A DNA stretch of 64,000 nt from Paraburkholderia sp. FT54 (GTDB taxonomy: Bacteria; Pseudomonadota; Gammaproteobacteria; Burkholderiales; Burkholderiaceae): positions 2,356,001-2,420,000 of the forward strand of contig NZ_CP134196.1 of the NCBI RefSeq assembly GCF_031585635.1, in the 5' to 3' direction. The notes under the pieces were generated by a model, which saw only the letters and a list, made by a program, of their open reading frames with translations, made no database searches and had not been told where the DNA came from. The position numbers and the translations under genes are program-made. The number at the start of each line of letters is the position of its first letter. The first letter of the stretch is position 1. Positions 16,378-24,632 of this stretch are shown here, one piece after another.

Positions 16378-17691
16378 ATGGAATCGATCCGCCGCCGCAA
16401 CCGCTTTTCCGCGACGACAGGCGTACTGATTGTCCTGTGCATCATGTCGTTCCTGATGTATGTGGACCGCACCAACATTTCCACTGCGGCTCTCGCGATC
16501 CGTCGCGATCTGCATCTGAGCAACTCGCAGCTTGGCATCGTGTTTTCCGCCTTTGCGCTGACCTATGCGCTCGCGATGATTCCAGGCGGCTTTATCGGCG
16601 ACCGTCTCGGCGCCCGCAAGATGCTCGCGGTGTGCGGCGTGCTGTGGGGTCTCGGCACGCTTCTGACCGGCTTCGCCAGCGGTCTGGGAACGTTGCTGCT
16701 CGCGCGCTTCGTCGTCGGGCTGGGTGAGAGCCCGATCGTGCCGGCGTCGGCCCGCGCGCTGACCGCGTGGATGGAACCCGAGCGGCGCGGCTTTTCACAA
16801 GGCATCACGCATGCGTGTGCCCGGCTGGGCAACGCGTCGACGCCGATTCTCGTCGCCGGGCTGATTACCGCGTTTTCATGGCATATTGCCTTCATCGTGC
16901 TCGGTGCGGCGAGTCTGGCGTGGGTCGTATTGTGGGTCTGGTATTACCGCGACAATCCCGCCGATCATCCGGGTATCACGCCCAAAGACATTGCGCGTCT
17001 GCCCGCGAAGCTCGGCAAGACACGTGTACCGATGCGCTGGCCGCCGCTGCTGCGCGCGCTCTGGCCAGCGACCGTCGTCAGCTTCTGCCACGGCTGGATT
17101 TTGTGGTTCTTTCTGAACTGGATGCCGTCGTTCTTCGCGCAGGCGTATCACCTGAATATCCGGCATTCGGCCGTCTTCAGTTCGGGAATTTTCTTGAGCG
17201 GCGTGGTCGGCACCACGCTTGGCGGTTCGCTCAGCGATCTGATGCTGAAGAAAACCGGCAACATCCGCCGCTCGCGTCAAACGCTGATCACAATCGGTTT
17301 TCTCGCGCCGATCGTATTCTTCGTGCCGATGTTCCTGCACACGTCGTCCACGCTCGCCGCGCTCTCGCTCGCTGCCGCGCTGTTTCTCTCCGAACTGGTG
17401 ACCGCGCCGCTGTGGGCCGTCGCGATGGACCTCGCGCCCAATCACGCGGCGACCTCGAGCAGCATCATGAATACAGGGCTCGGCATTGCGGCATCGGTGT
17501 CGCCGCCGCTCGTCGGCTGGCTGGTCGATACGATGCATTCATGGCAACCGGTGTTCGCGCTGTCGATGTTCTTTCTCGTGCTCGGACCGATTGCCGCGCA
17601 CTGGATTCGCCCCGACCGTCCGTATCTCGGCGAGCCGGAAGCGAAGGCGAAAGAAGCCGGCGGTTTTGCGGCGCCGATGGATGCGTATTGA
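16378..17691 (+). CDS. MFS transporter (anion:cation symporter type)
   Basis: A 437-residue 12-helix carrier. Helix 1 reads YVDRTNISTAALAIRRDLHL and the loop 2-3 motif is GGFIGDRLGARKMLAVCGVL. It closely resembles the carrier at 9141-10442 in length and motifs, so the two are paralogues of the ACS type. A strong AAGGAGGAG lies about 6 bp before the ATG. It follows the VOC gene by 131 bp, with a hairpin between, and is presumably under the same GntR/UTRA control. Substrate unknown. Confidence 0.9.
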   Translation: MESIRRRNRFSATTGVLIVLCIMSFLMYVDRTNISTAALAIRRDLHLSNSQLGIVFSAFALTYALAMIPGGFIGDRLGARKMLAVCGVLWGLGTLLTGFASGLGTLLLARFVVGLGESPIVPASARALTAWMEPERRGFSQGITHACARLGNASTPILVAGLITAFSWHIAFIVLGAASLAWVVLWVWYYRDNPADHPGITPKDIARLPAKLGKTRVPMRWPPLLRALWPATVVSFCHGWILWFFLNWMPSFFAQAYHLNIRHSAVFSSGIFLSGVVGTTLGGSLSDLMLKKTGNIRRSRQTLITIGFLAPIVFFVPMFLHTSSTLAALSLAAALFLSELVTAPLWAVAMDLAPNHAATSSSIMNTGLGIAASVSPPLVGWLVDTMHSWQPVFALSMFFLVLGPIAAHWIRPDRPYLGEPEAKAKEAGGFAAPMDAY

Positions 17692-17772
17692 ACGCGCAGC
17701 ATGGCGATGGGTGTCGATTGGCCACAAGTTGGGCGCACGGAACTTTGCGGAGTTTGCGCACGAAATCGTCTG

Positions 17773-18111
17773 CTAGGACTTCGCCGTGTTCCCGTTGTCA
17801 TCCCCAATGACCCCGAACTCGACAGCCATCTTGACGTAGAAAAGGTGTACGCCATCCGCGCGCAGCCGGTCGAATAACCGGTCGGCCTCCTCGCTCGTCA
17901 TCGCCATCACGACGGACAAAGGCTGGTCCGCCAATTCGAAAAAGTGTGCGGAATGAATGCGGTGATGGTGGCCGATTCCTTCGCAGGCGGGTATCACGGT
18001 TGCACCGCGCAGGCCGAGTTCGCCCGCAAGATGGACGAGCCAATCGGCCAGCGGCTTGCCGTGATGGCGGCGATCCTGTTGAGTGAAGAAGGTGACCTGA
18101 TAGCCGTTCAT
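17773..18111 (-). CDS. DUF190 family protein
   Basis: A 112-residue cytoplasmic protein of the DUF190 family, which has a ferredoxin-like, PII-related fold. It begins MNGYQVTFFTQQDRRHHGKP and contains HLAGELGLRGATVIPACEGI and a central HHHRIHSAHFFEL. Length is right for the family, whose members often sit beside CrcB fluoride channels; none is present here. It stands alone between a convergent MFS gene and the palindromic twin repeat. Function unknown. Confidence 0.8.
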   Translation of the reverse strand: MNGYQVTFFTQQDRRHHGKPLADWLVHLAGELGLRGATVIPACEGIGHHHRIHSAHFFELADQPLSVVMAMTSEEADRLFDRLRADGVHLFYVKMAVEFGVIGDDNGNTAKS

Positions 18112-18126
18112 GTCGGTGCCTCATCT

Positions 18127-18170
18127 GTCGACCAGAGTTAGCGCTTTAGCGCTTACTCTGGTCCCATGCA
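18127..18170. repeat. Palindromic twin repeat, unit 1
   Basis: A 44-bp unit starting GTCGACCAGAGTTAGCGC. Its core is an imperfect palindrome, CCAGAGT(T/A)AGCGC around a short TTTA centre, that would fold into a stem-loop. Unit 2 starts 49 bp downstream in the same orientation. It resembles dispersed intergenic palindromes of Burkholderiaceae genomes (REP-like); it lies between DUF190 and the mechanosensitive channel gene. Confidence 0.75.
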
Positions 18171-18175
18171 CAGCG

Positions 18176-18219
18176 GTCGACCGGAGTTAGCGCTTTAGCG
18201 CTTACTCTGGTCCCATGCA
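18176..18219. repeat. Palindromic twin repeat, unit 2
   Basis: It differs from unit 1 by one base (CCGGAG for CCAGAG) over 44 bp and ends with the same CCCATGCA. Near-identity at 49-bp spacing means recent duplication or active homogenisation. No gene overlaps it convincingly. Confidence 0.75.
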
Positions 18220-18450
18220 AAGACGGTTGCCGTCCGCGCTGGATCCGCTTCTGCTTGTTCTTTGTCGGTGGCGGGACGCGGCAATACCTGCGTCGCCTGT
18301 TCGGCGCAGTCGTTGGCTTCATCGGCCAGATATGGAATAAGTGTAGATGTCAGGCTGGCCCGGCGCCAGCCCGAGGTGGCTTTCGTCAAGCTGACGTCCC
18401 GGCGCTCCGGCCGTCATTCGAGCACCCCATGCTCGCGATCGCGCCCGTCG

Positions 18451-19506
18451 CTATGGCTGCCGGGATGCCGCGCATTGCTGCTGCCAGCAACGCAAGCCGA
18501 ACAGCGGCACGAGCCCATACGCGTGATCCAGCATGTCCGACTGCAGGTTTTCGTACGGCTCCCAGCGGGTCTCGTCGAGGTATAGAAAAATCTCCAGCGC
18601 GACGACCGGCTGGGTGGACTGCACCTGGCGAATCACGAGAGGCATGTCGTGGCGGATCGCCGGGTGATCGCGGAAATGCGCGATCAGATAGAGACGGTAC
18701 AGGCCGAGGTTCGTGCGGGGCCGTGCGTCGTCGGGCGCAAACGCCGCAAGCGGGCGGTCGATATCACGGCGCAGCCGGGCGAGGTGCGCCTCGTCGGGAA
18801 AGCGGACCGTGTCGGCGTCGAAATGAATGGCATGCTTGACGCGTCTGCCGCCCGACTCCGTCATGCCACGCCAGTTCTTCACGCCGTTTGTCAGCAGCAC
18901 ATAGCTCGGCAGCATGACGATCGAGTTGTCGAAGTTCCGCACCTTGATCGTGTTCAGCGCGATGTCGATCACCGTGCCATCGGCGACGAAGCCGGGCACC
19001 TCGATCCAGTCGCCCACCCGCAGCATGTCGTAGGCGGCGATCTGCAAAAAGCTTTTGATCGGCCGCTCGCTCGCGGATGGGAAGTGGCTGTATCGTTCGC
19101 TGACGCTGTCGAGGAACGCGAGCGCGGCGCGCAGCAGCGTGTACACCATGTAGCAGGCCGCCAGCACCGACAGCGGATGCCCGAGCGCCGCAATCAGCGG
19201 GAACGTGATGCCGGAAAGCAGGGGGCCGGCCGCGTAGATGATCGCGGCGGGCACGAGCGGCGCGAGCCGATGGAAGACCTTGTGGCGCTCGGCGGCGCGC
19301 AGCCACTTGTGCCGCTCCTGGCGTGCGAGGCGGCCAACGATCAGCAGCATGATTGAGCGCGTCACGTAGTAGCAGATCGCGCTCGCCAGCAGAATCGCGA
19401 GCAGCAGCGCCGCGACCAGCAGTACGGCGACGAATTCACTATCGGTATAAACGTGGAAGTGATGCCAGTCGGGTCCGCCTTCGATACGCAGCGCCTTGTC
19501 GAACAT
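18451..19506 (-). CDS. YbdG-type MscS-family protein lacking the pore helix region
   Basis: A 351-residue membrane protein of the YbdG branch of small-conductance mechanosensitive channels. The N-terminal helices (about 26-52, 77-125) and the soluble beta domain (DMLRVGDWIEVPGF, VIDIALNTIKVRNFDNSI, KNWRGMTESGGRRVKHAI) match the family. Between PIKSFLQIA and AYDMLRVGD, however, the roughly 55 residues that in relatives form the pore-lining helix and preceding membrane segment are missing, without loss of frame. Total length is correspondingly below the usual 410-430. The start at 19506 has GGGAGAG upstream; longer in-frame starts add only non-family residues. As drawn it should not form a normal pore. 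Confidence 0.82.
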   Translation of the reverse strand: MFDKALRIEGGPDWHHFHVYTDSEFVAVLLVAALLLAILLASAICYYVTRSIMLLIVGRLARQERHKWLRAAERHKVFHRLAPLVPAAIIYAAGPLLSGITFPLIAALGHPLSVLAACYMVYTLLRAALAFLDSVSERYSHFPSASERPIKSFLQIAAYDMLRVGDWIEVPGFVADGTVIDIALNTIKVRNFDNSIVMLPSYVLLTNGVKNWRGMTESGGRRVKHAIHFDADTVRFPDEAHLARLRRDIDRPLAAFAPDDARPRTNLGLYRLYLIAHFRDHPAIRHDMPLVIRQVQSTQPVVALEIFLYLDETRWEPYENLQSDMLDHAYGLVPLFGLRCWQQQCAASRQP

Positions 19507-19589
19507 AGACTCTCCCATTGCCGGCGAACTCATTTCGCCGGGCAGACTAAAGAGAAAACATTGCACAGCCTTCAATTGCCGCGCCGGCT

Positions 19590-20078
19590 TCATCCATGCT
19601 CGATGCCAAGGAGCCGCGCGTCCAGTCGCCGCGCTAGCGCCGCGCCGCCTTCGCGCATCACTGCATCGTGGTTCCATTGGAAAACCGGTCGCAACACCGG
19701 TGCCAACGCATTCATCCATGCGCGGGTCGTGTGCACGCACCAGTCATAGCGGACTACGGTAAGGCTGCGTCCGTCGGTCGAAAAGCTCCAGCGGCCGGCG
19801 CCTTCGACGTCGCCACTGGCCTCCCCCTCCAGCGCGACCAACGGGTCGACGCGCGTCACCCGCATATCGAACACGAGGCGATACGGTAACCAGCCCTTCC
19901 AGGTATAGCGTTGCACGACGCCCACGCCCTGATCGGAACCCGCCTCCAGCTGGTCCACACGCTCGACGTTATGCCACCACTCGGGCCAGCGCGGCGAATC
20001 CTGGATCGCCGCCCAAACTTCCTGCACTGGCGCATCGATGCGCCAAATGGTGCAAAAGCGGTATTCGATCGTCCGCAC
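19590..20078 (-). CDS. SRPBCC family protein (START-like polyketide cyclase/dehydrase fold)
   Basis: A 162-residue protein with the helix-grip pattern of the SRPBCC superfamily: IWRIDAPVQEVWAAIQDSPRWPEWW near the N-terminus, a central beta sheet (YRLVFDMRVTRVDPLVALEGEA), GAGRWSFS, and a long C-terminal helix reading NALAPVLRPVFQWNHDAVMR. Such proteins bind hydrophobic ligands in a deep cavity. It precedes the mechanosensitive protein on the same strand with an 83-bp gap, so the two may share a transcript. No specific ligand can be named. Confidence 0.82.
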   Translation of the reverse strand: MRTIEYRFCTIWRIDAPVQEVWAAIQDSPRWPEWWHNVERVDQLEAGSDQGVGVVQRYTWKGWLPYRLVFDMRVTRVDPLVALEGEASGDVEGAGRWSFSTDGRSLTVVRYDWCVHTTRAWMNALAPVLRPVFQWNHDAVMREGGAALARRLDARLLGIEHG

Positions 20079-20210
20079 GCTGCCTCCATTGTTAGTATTC
20101 TTCCAGAGATTTTGTCAGATGCTCGCTGCACTTGCCATCACCGGCGAAACGGCGCGGCGTTGCCACTTCTCGGTATCCCGTCGGGCCATCTGCAACAAAA
20201 CGTAGGACGG

Positions 20211-20462
20211 CTAGAGCCAGCCGGCGGGCATACGAGAGCCGCCGCCCGAGCTGAAACCGCGATGCGGACGTTGACCCGCTGGCGTTAGTGTTCCGGAAAC
20301 GTGTGAGATGAGATCGGCTGGAACGATCTGCCACGAGACGCCGAAGTGCTCTTTCAGCCAACCGCACTCCTCGAGCCAACCGCAGCCCGCGATAAGGGCG
20401 TTCCAATAGCGGGCGAGTTCTGCCTGATCCCCACAGTTGACCATAAGGGATGTCGAGTGCAC
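20211..20462 (-). pseudogene. VOC/PhnB-like (3-demethylubiquinone methyltransferase-like) fragment
   Basis: The frame holds only the last third of a PhnB-type VOC protein: TSLMVNCGDQAELARYWNAL followed by CGWLKEHFGVSWQIVPADL, the family's C-terminal signature. The N-terminal two thirds are absent. The stretch CGWLEECGWLKE looks like a small tandem duplication. After SWQIVPADL the chain continues into unrelated Pro/Gly-rich residues. It is almost surely a decayed gene and lies in the control region of the divergent MarR gene. Confidence 0.65.
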
Positions 20463-20504
20463 GAATCGTCGCCTGGCGTCCCTTATTACCTATGCTAATA
20501 TAAA

Positions 20505-20520
20505 AGTTCGCACACGAACT
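20505..20520. promoter_or_regulatory. Putative MarR operator at its own promoter
   Basis: AGTTCG-CACA-CGAACT, a 16-bp dyad 53 bp upstream of the MarR start, just downstream of an AT-rich -10-like TATGCTAATAT. Its core TTCGCACACGAA matches 10 of 12 bases of the two palindromes before the enoyl-CoA hydratase gene. Confidence 0.65.
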
Positions 20521-20573
20521 AACTTCCAGCGAAGACGCTCCGTGCTTTAAAGCGCAACAGGTGAGGTTGAAAC

Positions 20574-21008
20574 ATGGATCATCGGCTTGTATATCTGCTG
20601 AATGTGGGCCAAAAGCGCCTGCATCGGTGGTCGCAAACTCGCACAACCGCAGGTGGAGTCACCGCAGCGCAGGCGGGGCTGCTTTTCTTTCTCGCGAAAA
20701 GCGACGGAGCCCTCACGAGCGAAGCGGCCGCGGCGCTCGATCTCAAGGCGCCGGGAATGAGCGGGCTGGTCGATAGAGCCGAGCGCGCGGGTCTTGTGGA
20801 ACGCCATTCGGACGAACTCGATCGGCGCGCATCGCGACTTTGGCTGACGGCCGCAGGACGCGCCGCACTCAAGCGGTCGAAGTCGGGTCTTGCTGAGTTG
20901 AATGCCCGGCTGACGGAGGGATTTACGGCGTCCGAGATCGACGTGGTTGCGCGCTGGCTGACGAGTTTGCAGGACAAGTTCCCCGACGTCGACGAGGAAG
21001 CGGCATAG
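20574..21008 (+). CDS. MarR family transcriptional regulator
   Basis: A 144-residue winged-helix regulator. The recognition region reads AAAALDLKAPGMSGLVDRAERAGLVER, followed by the wing DELDRRASRLWLTAAGRAAL with the conserved DxR (DRRASRLWLT). Flanking helices are for dimerisation. AGGTGAGG precedes the ATG. It converges with the enoyl-CoA hydratase gene, ending 64 bp from it. Similar palindromes before both genes indicate autorepression and control of the hydratase. Members of this family often respond to aromatic acids or their CoA esters. Confidence 0.9.
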   Translation: MDHRLVYLLNVGQKRLHRWSQTRTTAGGVTAAQAGLLFFLAKSDGALTSEAAAALDLKAPGMSGLVDRAERAGLVERHSDELDRRASRLWLTAAGRAALKRSKSGLAELNARLTEGFTASEIDVVARWLTSLQDKFPDVDEEAA

Positions 21009-21072
21009 GGTCAAACGTGAATGCGGCGGCGCCGCCGTGCCGCCATTTTTCCTGCAGCGTGCGCCGCTCGCA

Positions 21073-21846
21073 TCATCGCGGAATCTTCCTGAAGTCCGGC
21101 CGGCGCTTTTGGGCAAACGCCAGGAATGCTTCCTTCGCCTCCGCGCTTGCAAGTCGCTCCATGAATACGGTGCTTTCCCGGTCCATCTGCGCTGTCAGCC
21201 GCTCTGCGTCCCGCATGAGCCGTTTTGTTGCTGTCAGTGATCCGTAGGGTTTGGCGGCGATTTTCTCGGCAACCCGGCGTGCTTCTGTATGCAGATCCGC
21301 AACGGGGATTGACCGGTTTGCAATGCCCCAGGCAACTGCAGCCGCAGCCGAAACCGGGTCGCCGAGCGCGAACATTTCGAATGCCCTGACGTGTCCAATC
21401 TGGAACGGCAAAAGGTAGCTCGAGGCGGCTTCGGGGACCAAGGCCAGGTTCACGAAGGGGGTCATCAACTGCGCCTCCTCAGACAAAAGCACGTAGTCGC
21501 AATGGAGCAGCATCGTCGTACCGATTCCGACGGCCTTGCCCTGAACAGCGGCGATGATAGGCACTGTCGCGTTAGCCAGACTTCGAAGAAACCGGACTAC
21601 GTGACGTTCCTGTGGACTGCTGCCCGAAGCCTGCATGGCAAATTCCGAAAGATCGTTGCCCGCCGTGAACGTGTCCCCATCTGCCTGAATCAACAATGCG
21701 CGAACATCATCATCGACATTTGCCCGCTCGATGGCATCCGCCAGCGCACCATACATCTCGTTTGTAATGGCATTCATTTTTCCTGGGCGTGAGATCGTCA
21801 CGGCCAGCACGCCATTTGCAAGTTCCACTTCCACTTCTCGTTTCAT
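21073..21846 (-). CDS. Enoyl-CoA hydratase/isomerase family protein
   Basis: A 257-residue crotonase-fold enzyme. It has the N-terminal substrate loop TISRPGKMNAITNEMY, the oxyanion-hole and CoA-binding segment FTAGNDLSEFA, and the helix IIAAVQGKAVGIGTTMLLHCDYVL. PFVNLALVPEAASSYLLPFQIG carries the usual second-site Glu region, and the C-terminus KEAFLAFAQKRRPDFRKI is standard. It probably hydrates or isomerises an acyl-CoA in the cytoplasm. Transcribed alone from a promoter covered by two TTCGCATGCGAA palindromes. Confidence 0.9.
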   Translation of the reverse strand: MKREVEVELANGVLAVTISRPGKMNAITNEMYGALADAIERANVDDDVRALLIQADGDTFTAGNDLSEFAMQASGSSPQERHVVRFLRSLANATVPIIAAVQGKAVGIGTTMLLHCDYVLLSEEAQLMTPFVNLALVPEAASSYLLPFQIGHVRAFEMFALGDPVSAAAAVAWGIANRSIPVADLHTEARRVAEKIAAKPYGSLTATKRLMRDAERLTAQMDRESTVFMERLASAEAKEAFLAFAQKRRPDFRKIPR

Positions 21847-21919
21847 TGCCTCGTCTCCTAAGATTTGCCCAGGCTATCTACGGGTATGCATGCCTGGGCG
21901 CGTCGGAACTGACTTAAAC

Positions 21920-21933
21920 CTTCGCATGCGAAG
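21920..21933. promoter_or_regulatory. MarR-type operator, echA promoter site 1
   Basis: CTTCGCATGCGAAG is a perfect 14-bp palindrome 74 bp upstream of the enoyl-CoA hydratase start. With site 2 it brackets the AT-rich stretch TATATAATA, a likely -10 region, so binding would block RNA polymerase. Confidence 0.75.
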
Positions 21934-21942
21934 TATATAATA

Positions 21943-21954
21943 TTCGCATGCGAA
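21943..21954. promoter_or_regulatory. MarR-type operator, echA promoter site 2
   Basis: TTCGCATGCGAA, perfect palindrome with the same core as site 1, 23 bp (about two helical turns) away, so two dimers could sit on the same face of the DNA. Confidence 0.75.
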
Positions 21955-22554
21955 GTAAACATCTTCATCAACGATAAGACAGGCATACTGGAAGCAGCGG
22001 CGACGCGATCGGAAAACGCCGCAAATTCCTGCGGGAAAGCGCCCCGCTCCAGCAGGCCGCGCTTCACGCGCTCTGCAGGCTTTCGAAAACGCGCATTGCA
22101 CGGGGCAAGCTCGGACTACGTGTTGCAGATCCCAATAATTGGTTTGCCGTGAATTTTTCGATCCGGACCGAGCAGAGCGTAGCGGGTGCTTACCGCTCTT
22201 CATGCCCCTCTTCTACCGGGTGCCAACTCGATAGCAATACTATTAAATCGTGACCCGCGGCCGGCGAGCCAGACCTGTCCTGTCATCGTGTTGCGCCGCA
22301 TCGCGAGCTGCGAATGAGTAAGGCGCGCGCCGCGCGGGAGTCATTAATCAGTCAGACTAGTTAAGGGTATACATCGATTAGTAGGTAAAAGTGCGTGATA
22401 TAGCATTTTCTGAGGGGTAGTCATGCGTACGCGCGTGCACGTGGGCTTTACGAAAGGAGTGACGCCCGGTTCCGTGCTTTTCTTGCCGGAGCTTTTCCTG
22501 CTTGCGCCGTTATGAACAGTGAAGTGTCCAACAACTGAGAGACGGGAGATCGAG
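21955..22554. other. Intergenic region before the ABC operon
   Basis: Beyond the two MarR sites, this 600-bp stretch shows no coding frame I recognise. The last 200 bp are AT-richer (for example TTAATCAGTCAGACTAGTTA and GGGTATACATCGATTAGTAG) and probably hold the promoter of the ABC importer operon. No clear terminator or riboswitch was seen. Confidence 0.4.
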
Positions 22555-23634
22555 ATGGCGCAAGCGAAGGAAGACCGGAACGAAGTGCAAGGCATGCGTC
22601 GCGGATTGCTGCAGGGCGCGGGCCTGTCCGCGGCACTGGCGCTAATGGGTGGAGTGATGACGCCGGCCCAGGCGGCTGAAGCCGGTTCGTTCCCGGCGCA
22701 CAAACGATGGAAGATCGTATTCGTCAACCATGTCACAACGAATCCGTTCTTCGTTCCGACCCAATATGGCATTCAGGATGCGACCGCCTTGCTGGGCATG
22801 GACTACCAATGGACCGGCTCAGCCAATGCCGACATCGCCGAAATGGTGAACGCGGTCAACGCGGCAATTGCCGCGAAAGCCGACGCGATCGCCGTACCGA
22901 TCGTCGATCCCAAAGCGTTCGACAAACCTATCCAGGCCGCACTCGACGCCGGCATTCCGGTATTCGCCTATAACGCCGACGCGCCTTCGGGTTCGACGAA
23001 TCCGCGCCTTGCCTATATCGGCCAGGATCTTTATCTGTCCGGCTATCAGATGGGCGAGCGGATCGTGAGTCTCGTCGATAGCGGCCTCGTCGCCCTCTTT
23101 ATCGCCACGCCGGGCCAGCTCAATATTCAGCCCCGGCTCGATGGCGCGGCGGCTGCCATCAAGAAATCGGGCAAGAAGATCGACGTGCAGACCATTGCAA
23201 CCGGTGCGACCGTCAACGAAGAACTCTCGAAGATCAAATCCTTCTTTCTCGGCCACCAGGATCTCAAGGGCATGTTCGCGGTGGACGCGGGGAGCACCCA
23301 GGGCGTCGCCGAGGTAATGAAAGAATCCAACCTGCCGTCCAAAGGCGTCCACGGCGGCGGTTTTGACCTGTTGCCGCGCACGGTCGATCTGATTCACGAC
23401 GGCTTCCTCGACTTTACGATCGATCAGCAGCCGTACGTGCAAGGTTTTTATACCGTGGTCGAGGCGTTCACCTTTCTCGCCTCCGGCGGGCTCGTTGGGC
23501 CGGCCAATGTCAACACGGGTCTGAAGTTCGTCACCAAGGGTACAGTCGATCCGTACCTGAACACGTCGACGCGCTATGAAGGGAAGAGCACGAAAGCCCA
23601 GATCGTGCCACGCACCGGTGCGATCAAAGGGTGA
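22555..23634 (+). CDS. Sugar-type ABC transporter substrate-binding protein
   Basis: A 359-residue periplasmic binding protein of the RbsB/LacI-like type. It has a signal with twin arginines (MRRGLLQGAGLSAALALMGG, about residues 14-33), so Tat export is possible. The mature part begins KRWKIVFVNHVTTNPFFVPT; both lobes follow, with AIAVPIVDPKAFDKPIQAAL, VFAYNADAP and GVHGGGFDLLPRTVDLIHDG. ATG 22555 was chosen because GGGAGATCGAG precedes it; an in-frame ATG lies 36 bp upstream. The permease start overlaps its stop by 4 bp. Ligand unknown; such proteins bind pentoses, polyols and similar compounds. Confidence 0.9.
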   Translation: MAQAKEDRNEVQGMRRGLLQGAGLSAALALMGGVMTPAQAAEAGSFPAHKRWKIVFVNHVTTNPFFVPTQYGIQDATALLGMDYQWTGSANADIAEMVNAVNAAIAAKADAIAVPIVDPKAFDKPIQAALDAGIPVFAYNADAPSGSTNPRLAYIGQDLYLSGYQMGERIVSLVDSGLVALFIATPGQLNIQPRLDGAAAAIKKSGKKIDVQTIATGATVNEELSKIKSFFLGHQDLKGMFAVDAGSTQGVAEVMKESNLPSKGVHGGGFDLLPRTVDLIHDGFLDFTIDQQPYVQGFYTVVEAFTFLASGGLVGPANVNTGLKFVTKGTVDPYLNTSTRYEGKSTKAQIVPRTGAIKG

Positions 23635-24632
23635 CGTCTTCCGTGACGGACGCCCGGAAACCCGCCCAACGTCCGAGGCGCTGGTCAGGCGCGCTCGGGC
23701 GTTCCAGCGAGGTCCGCATCTTTGCGGTGGCGCTTATCCTCTGCATCTACTTCGAGACGGTCAACCATGACTTCCTGCTGACCAGCGCGAGTCTCCAGAA
23801 TCTCTCGCAGTTCATCGCGCCGGTGGCGATCATTGCCTTTGGCGAAATCATGCTGATGATCGGCGGGGAGATCGATCTTTCCGCCGGGATGGTCTTTGCG
23901 TTCGCGCCTTTCATCATGCATTTCGCCATCGAGGCGGGCTTGCCGCCCTGGCTTGGGATGCTCACCGGCGTCCTTGCCGCGAGCCTCGTCGGGCTGATCA
24001 ACGGCGCGGTGACGGTGTACCTTCGCATTCCATCGTTCGTGACGACGCTCGGCACGTTGTTCTTCGTAAACGGGCTCACGCTGACGATCTCACGAGGTAC
24101 GCCGGTTTCACCACCGGAAAATTCAGCGTTTGCGGCATTCATGGGGGAATGGGGTTACAGCGAAATCATCTGGACGCTTGCCATTGCGGCATTCATGCAC
24201 GTGCTGCTACGCCACACGCGCTGGGGCTTGCATACGATCGCGTCAGGAGCGAATCCGCTGGGCGCGAGCGAGGCGGGGATACAGGTCAGACGCCTGAAGC
24301 TCGGCAACTTCATTCTCGCCGCGCTGCTCGCCGGCTTGACCGGGATCCTGGAGGGTTTCCGCATCACGTCGATCGATCCGCAAGCAGGCGGCAATCAGAT
24401 CATGTTTCTTGCAGTTGCCGCAGCCGTGATTGGCGGCACGCCCCTCGCCGGTGGGTCCGGCACGATCATAGGCGGACTGATCGGGGCGGCGGTGCTTGGC
24501 ATTCTCAACGACGGCTTCACGCTGATCGGCATCAACGCCTTCACCTTCAACATGATTCTCGGCGCGGCGATCCTCGGCGCCATGATCTTCAACATCCACG
24601 TGGTTCGTCTGGCACGCAAGGGGGAGTTGTAA
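23631..24632 (+). CDS. Sugar-type ABC transporter permease
   Basis: A 333-residue RbsC-type inner-membrane permease with 8-10 hydrophobic segments. The family motifs are EIMLMIGGEIDLSAGMVFAF near residue 76 and ASGANPLGASEAGIQVRRLK with the EAA-like coupling helix around 200-230. TPLAGGSGTIIGGLIGAAVL follows near the end. It starts with GTG, GTGA overlapping the stop of the binding-protein gene, and its stop overlaps the ATPase start by one base. It forms the channel with the ATPase at 24632. Confidence 0.93.
   Translation: MTSSVTDARKPAQRPRRWSGALGRSSEVRIFAVALILCIYFETVNHDFLLTSASLQNLSQFIAPVAIIAFGEIMLMIGGEIDLSAGMVFAFAPFIMHFAIEAGLPPWLGMLTGVLAASLVGLINGAVTVYLRIPSFVTTLGTLFFVNGLTLTISRGTPVSPPENSAFAAFMGEWGYSEIIWTLAIAAFMHVLLRHTRWGLHTIASGANPLGASEAGIQVRRLKLGNFILAALLAGLTGILEGFRITSIDPQAGGNQIMFLAVAAAVIGGTPLAGGSGTIIGGLIGAAVLGILNDGFTLIGINAFTFNMILGAAILGAMIFNIHVVRLARKGEL

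Noticed and set aside
18195..18389. 64-codon minus-strand frame
   Set aside because: It starts outside and runs into the repeat; no pattern or ribosome binding site.
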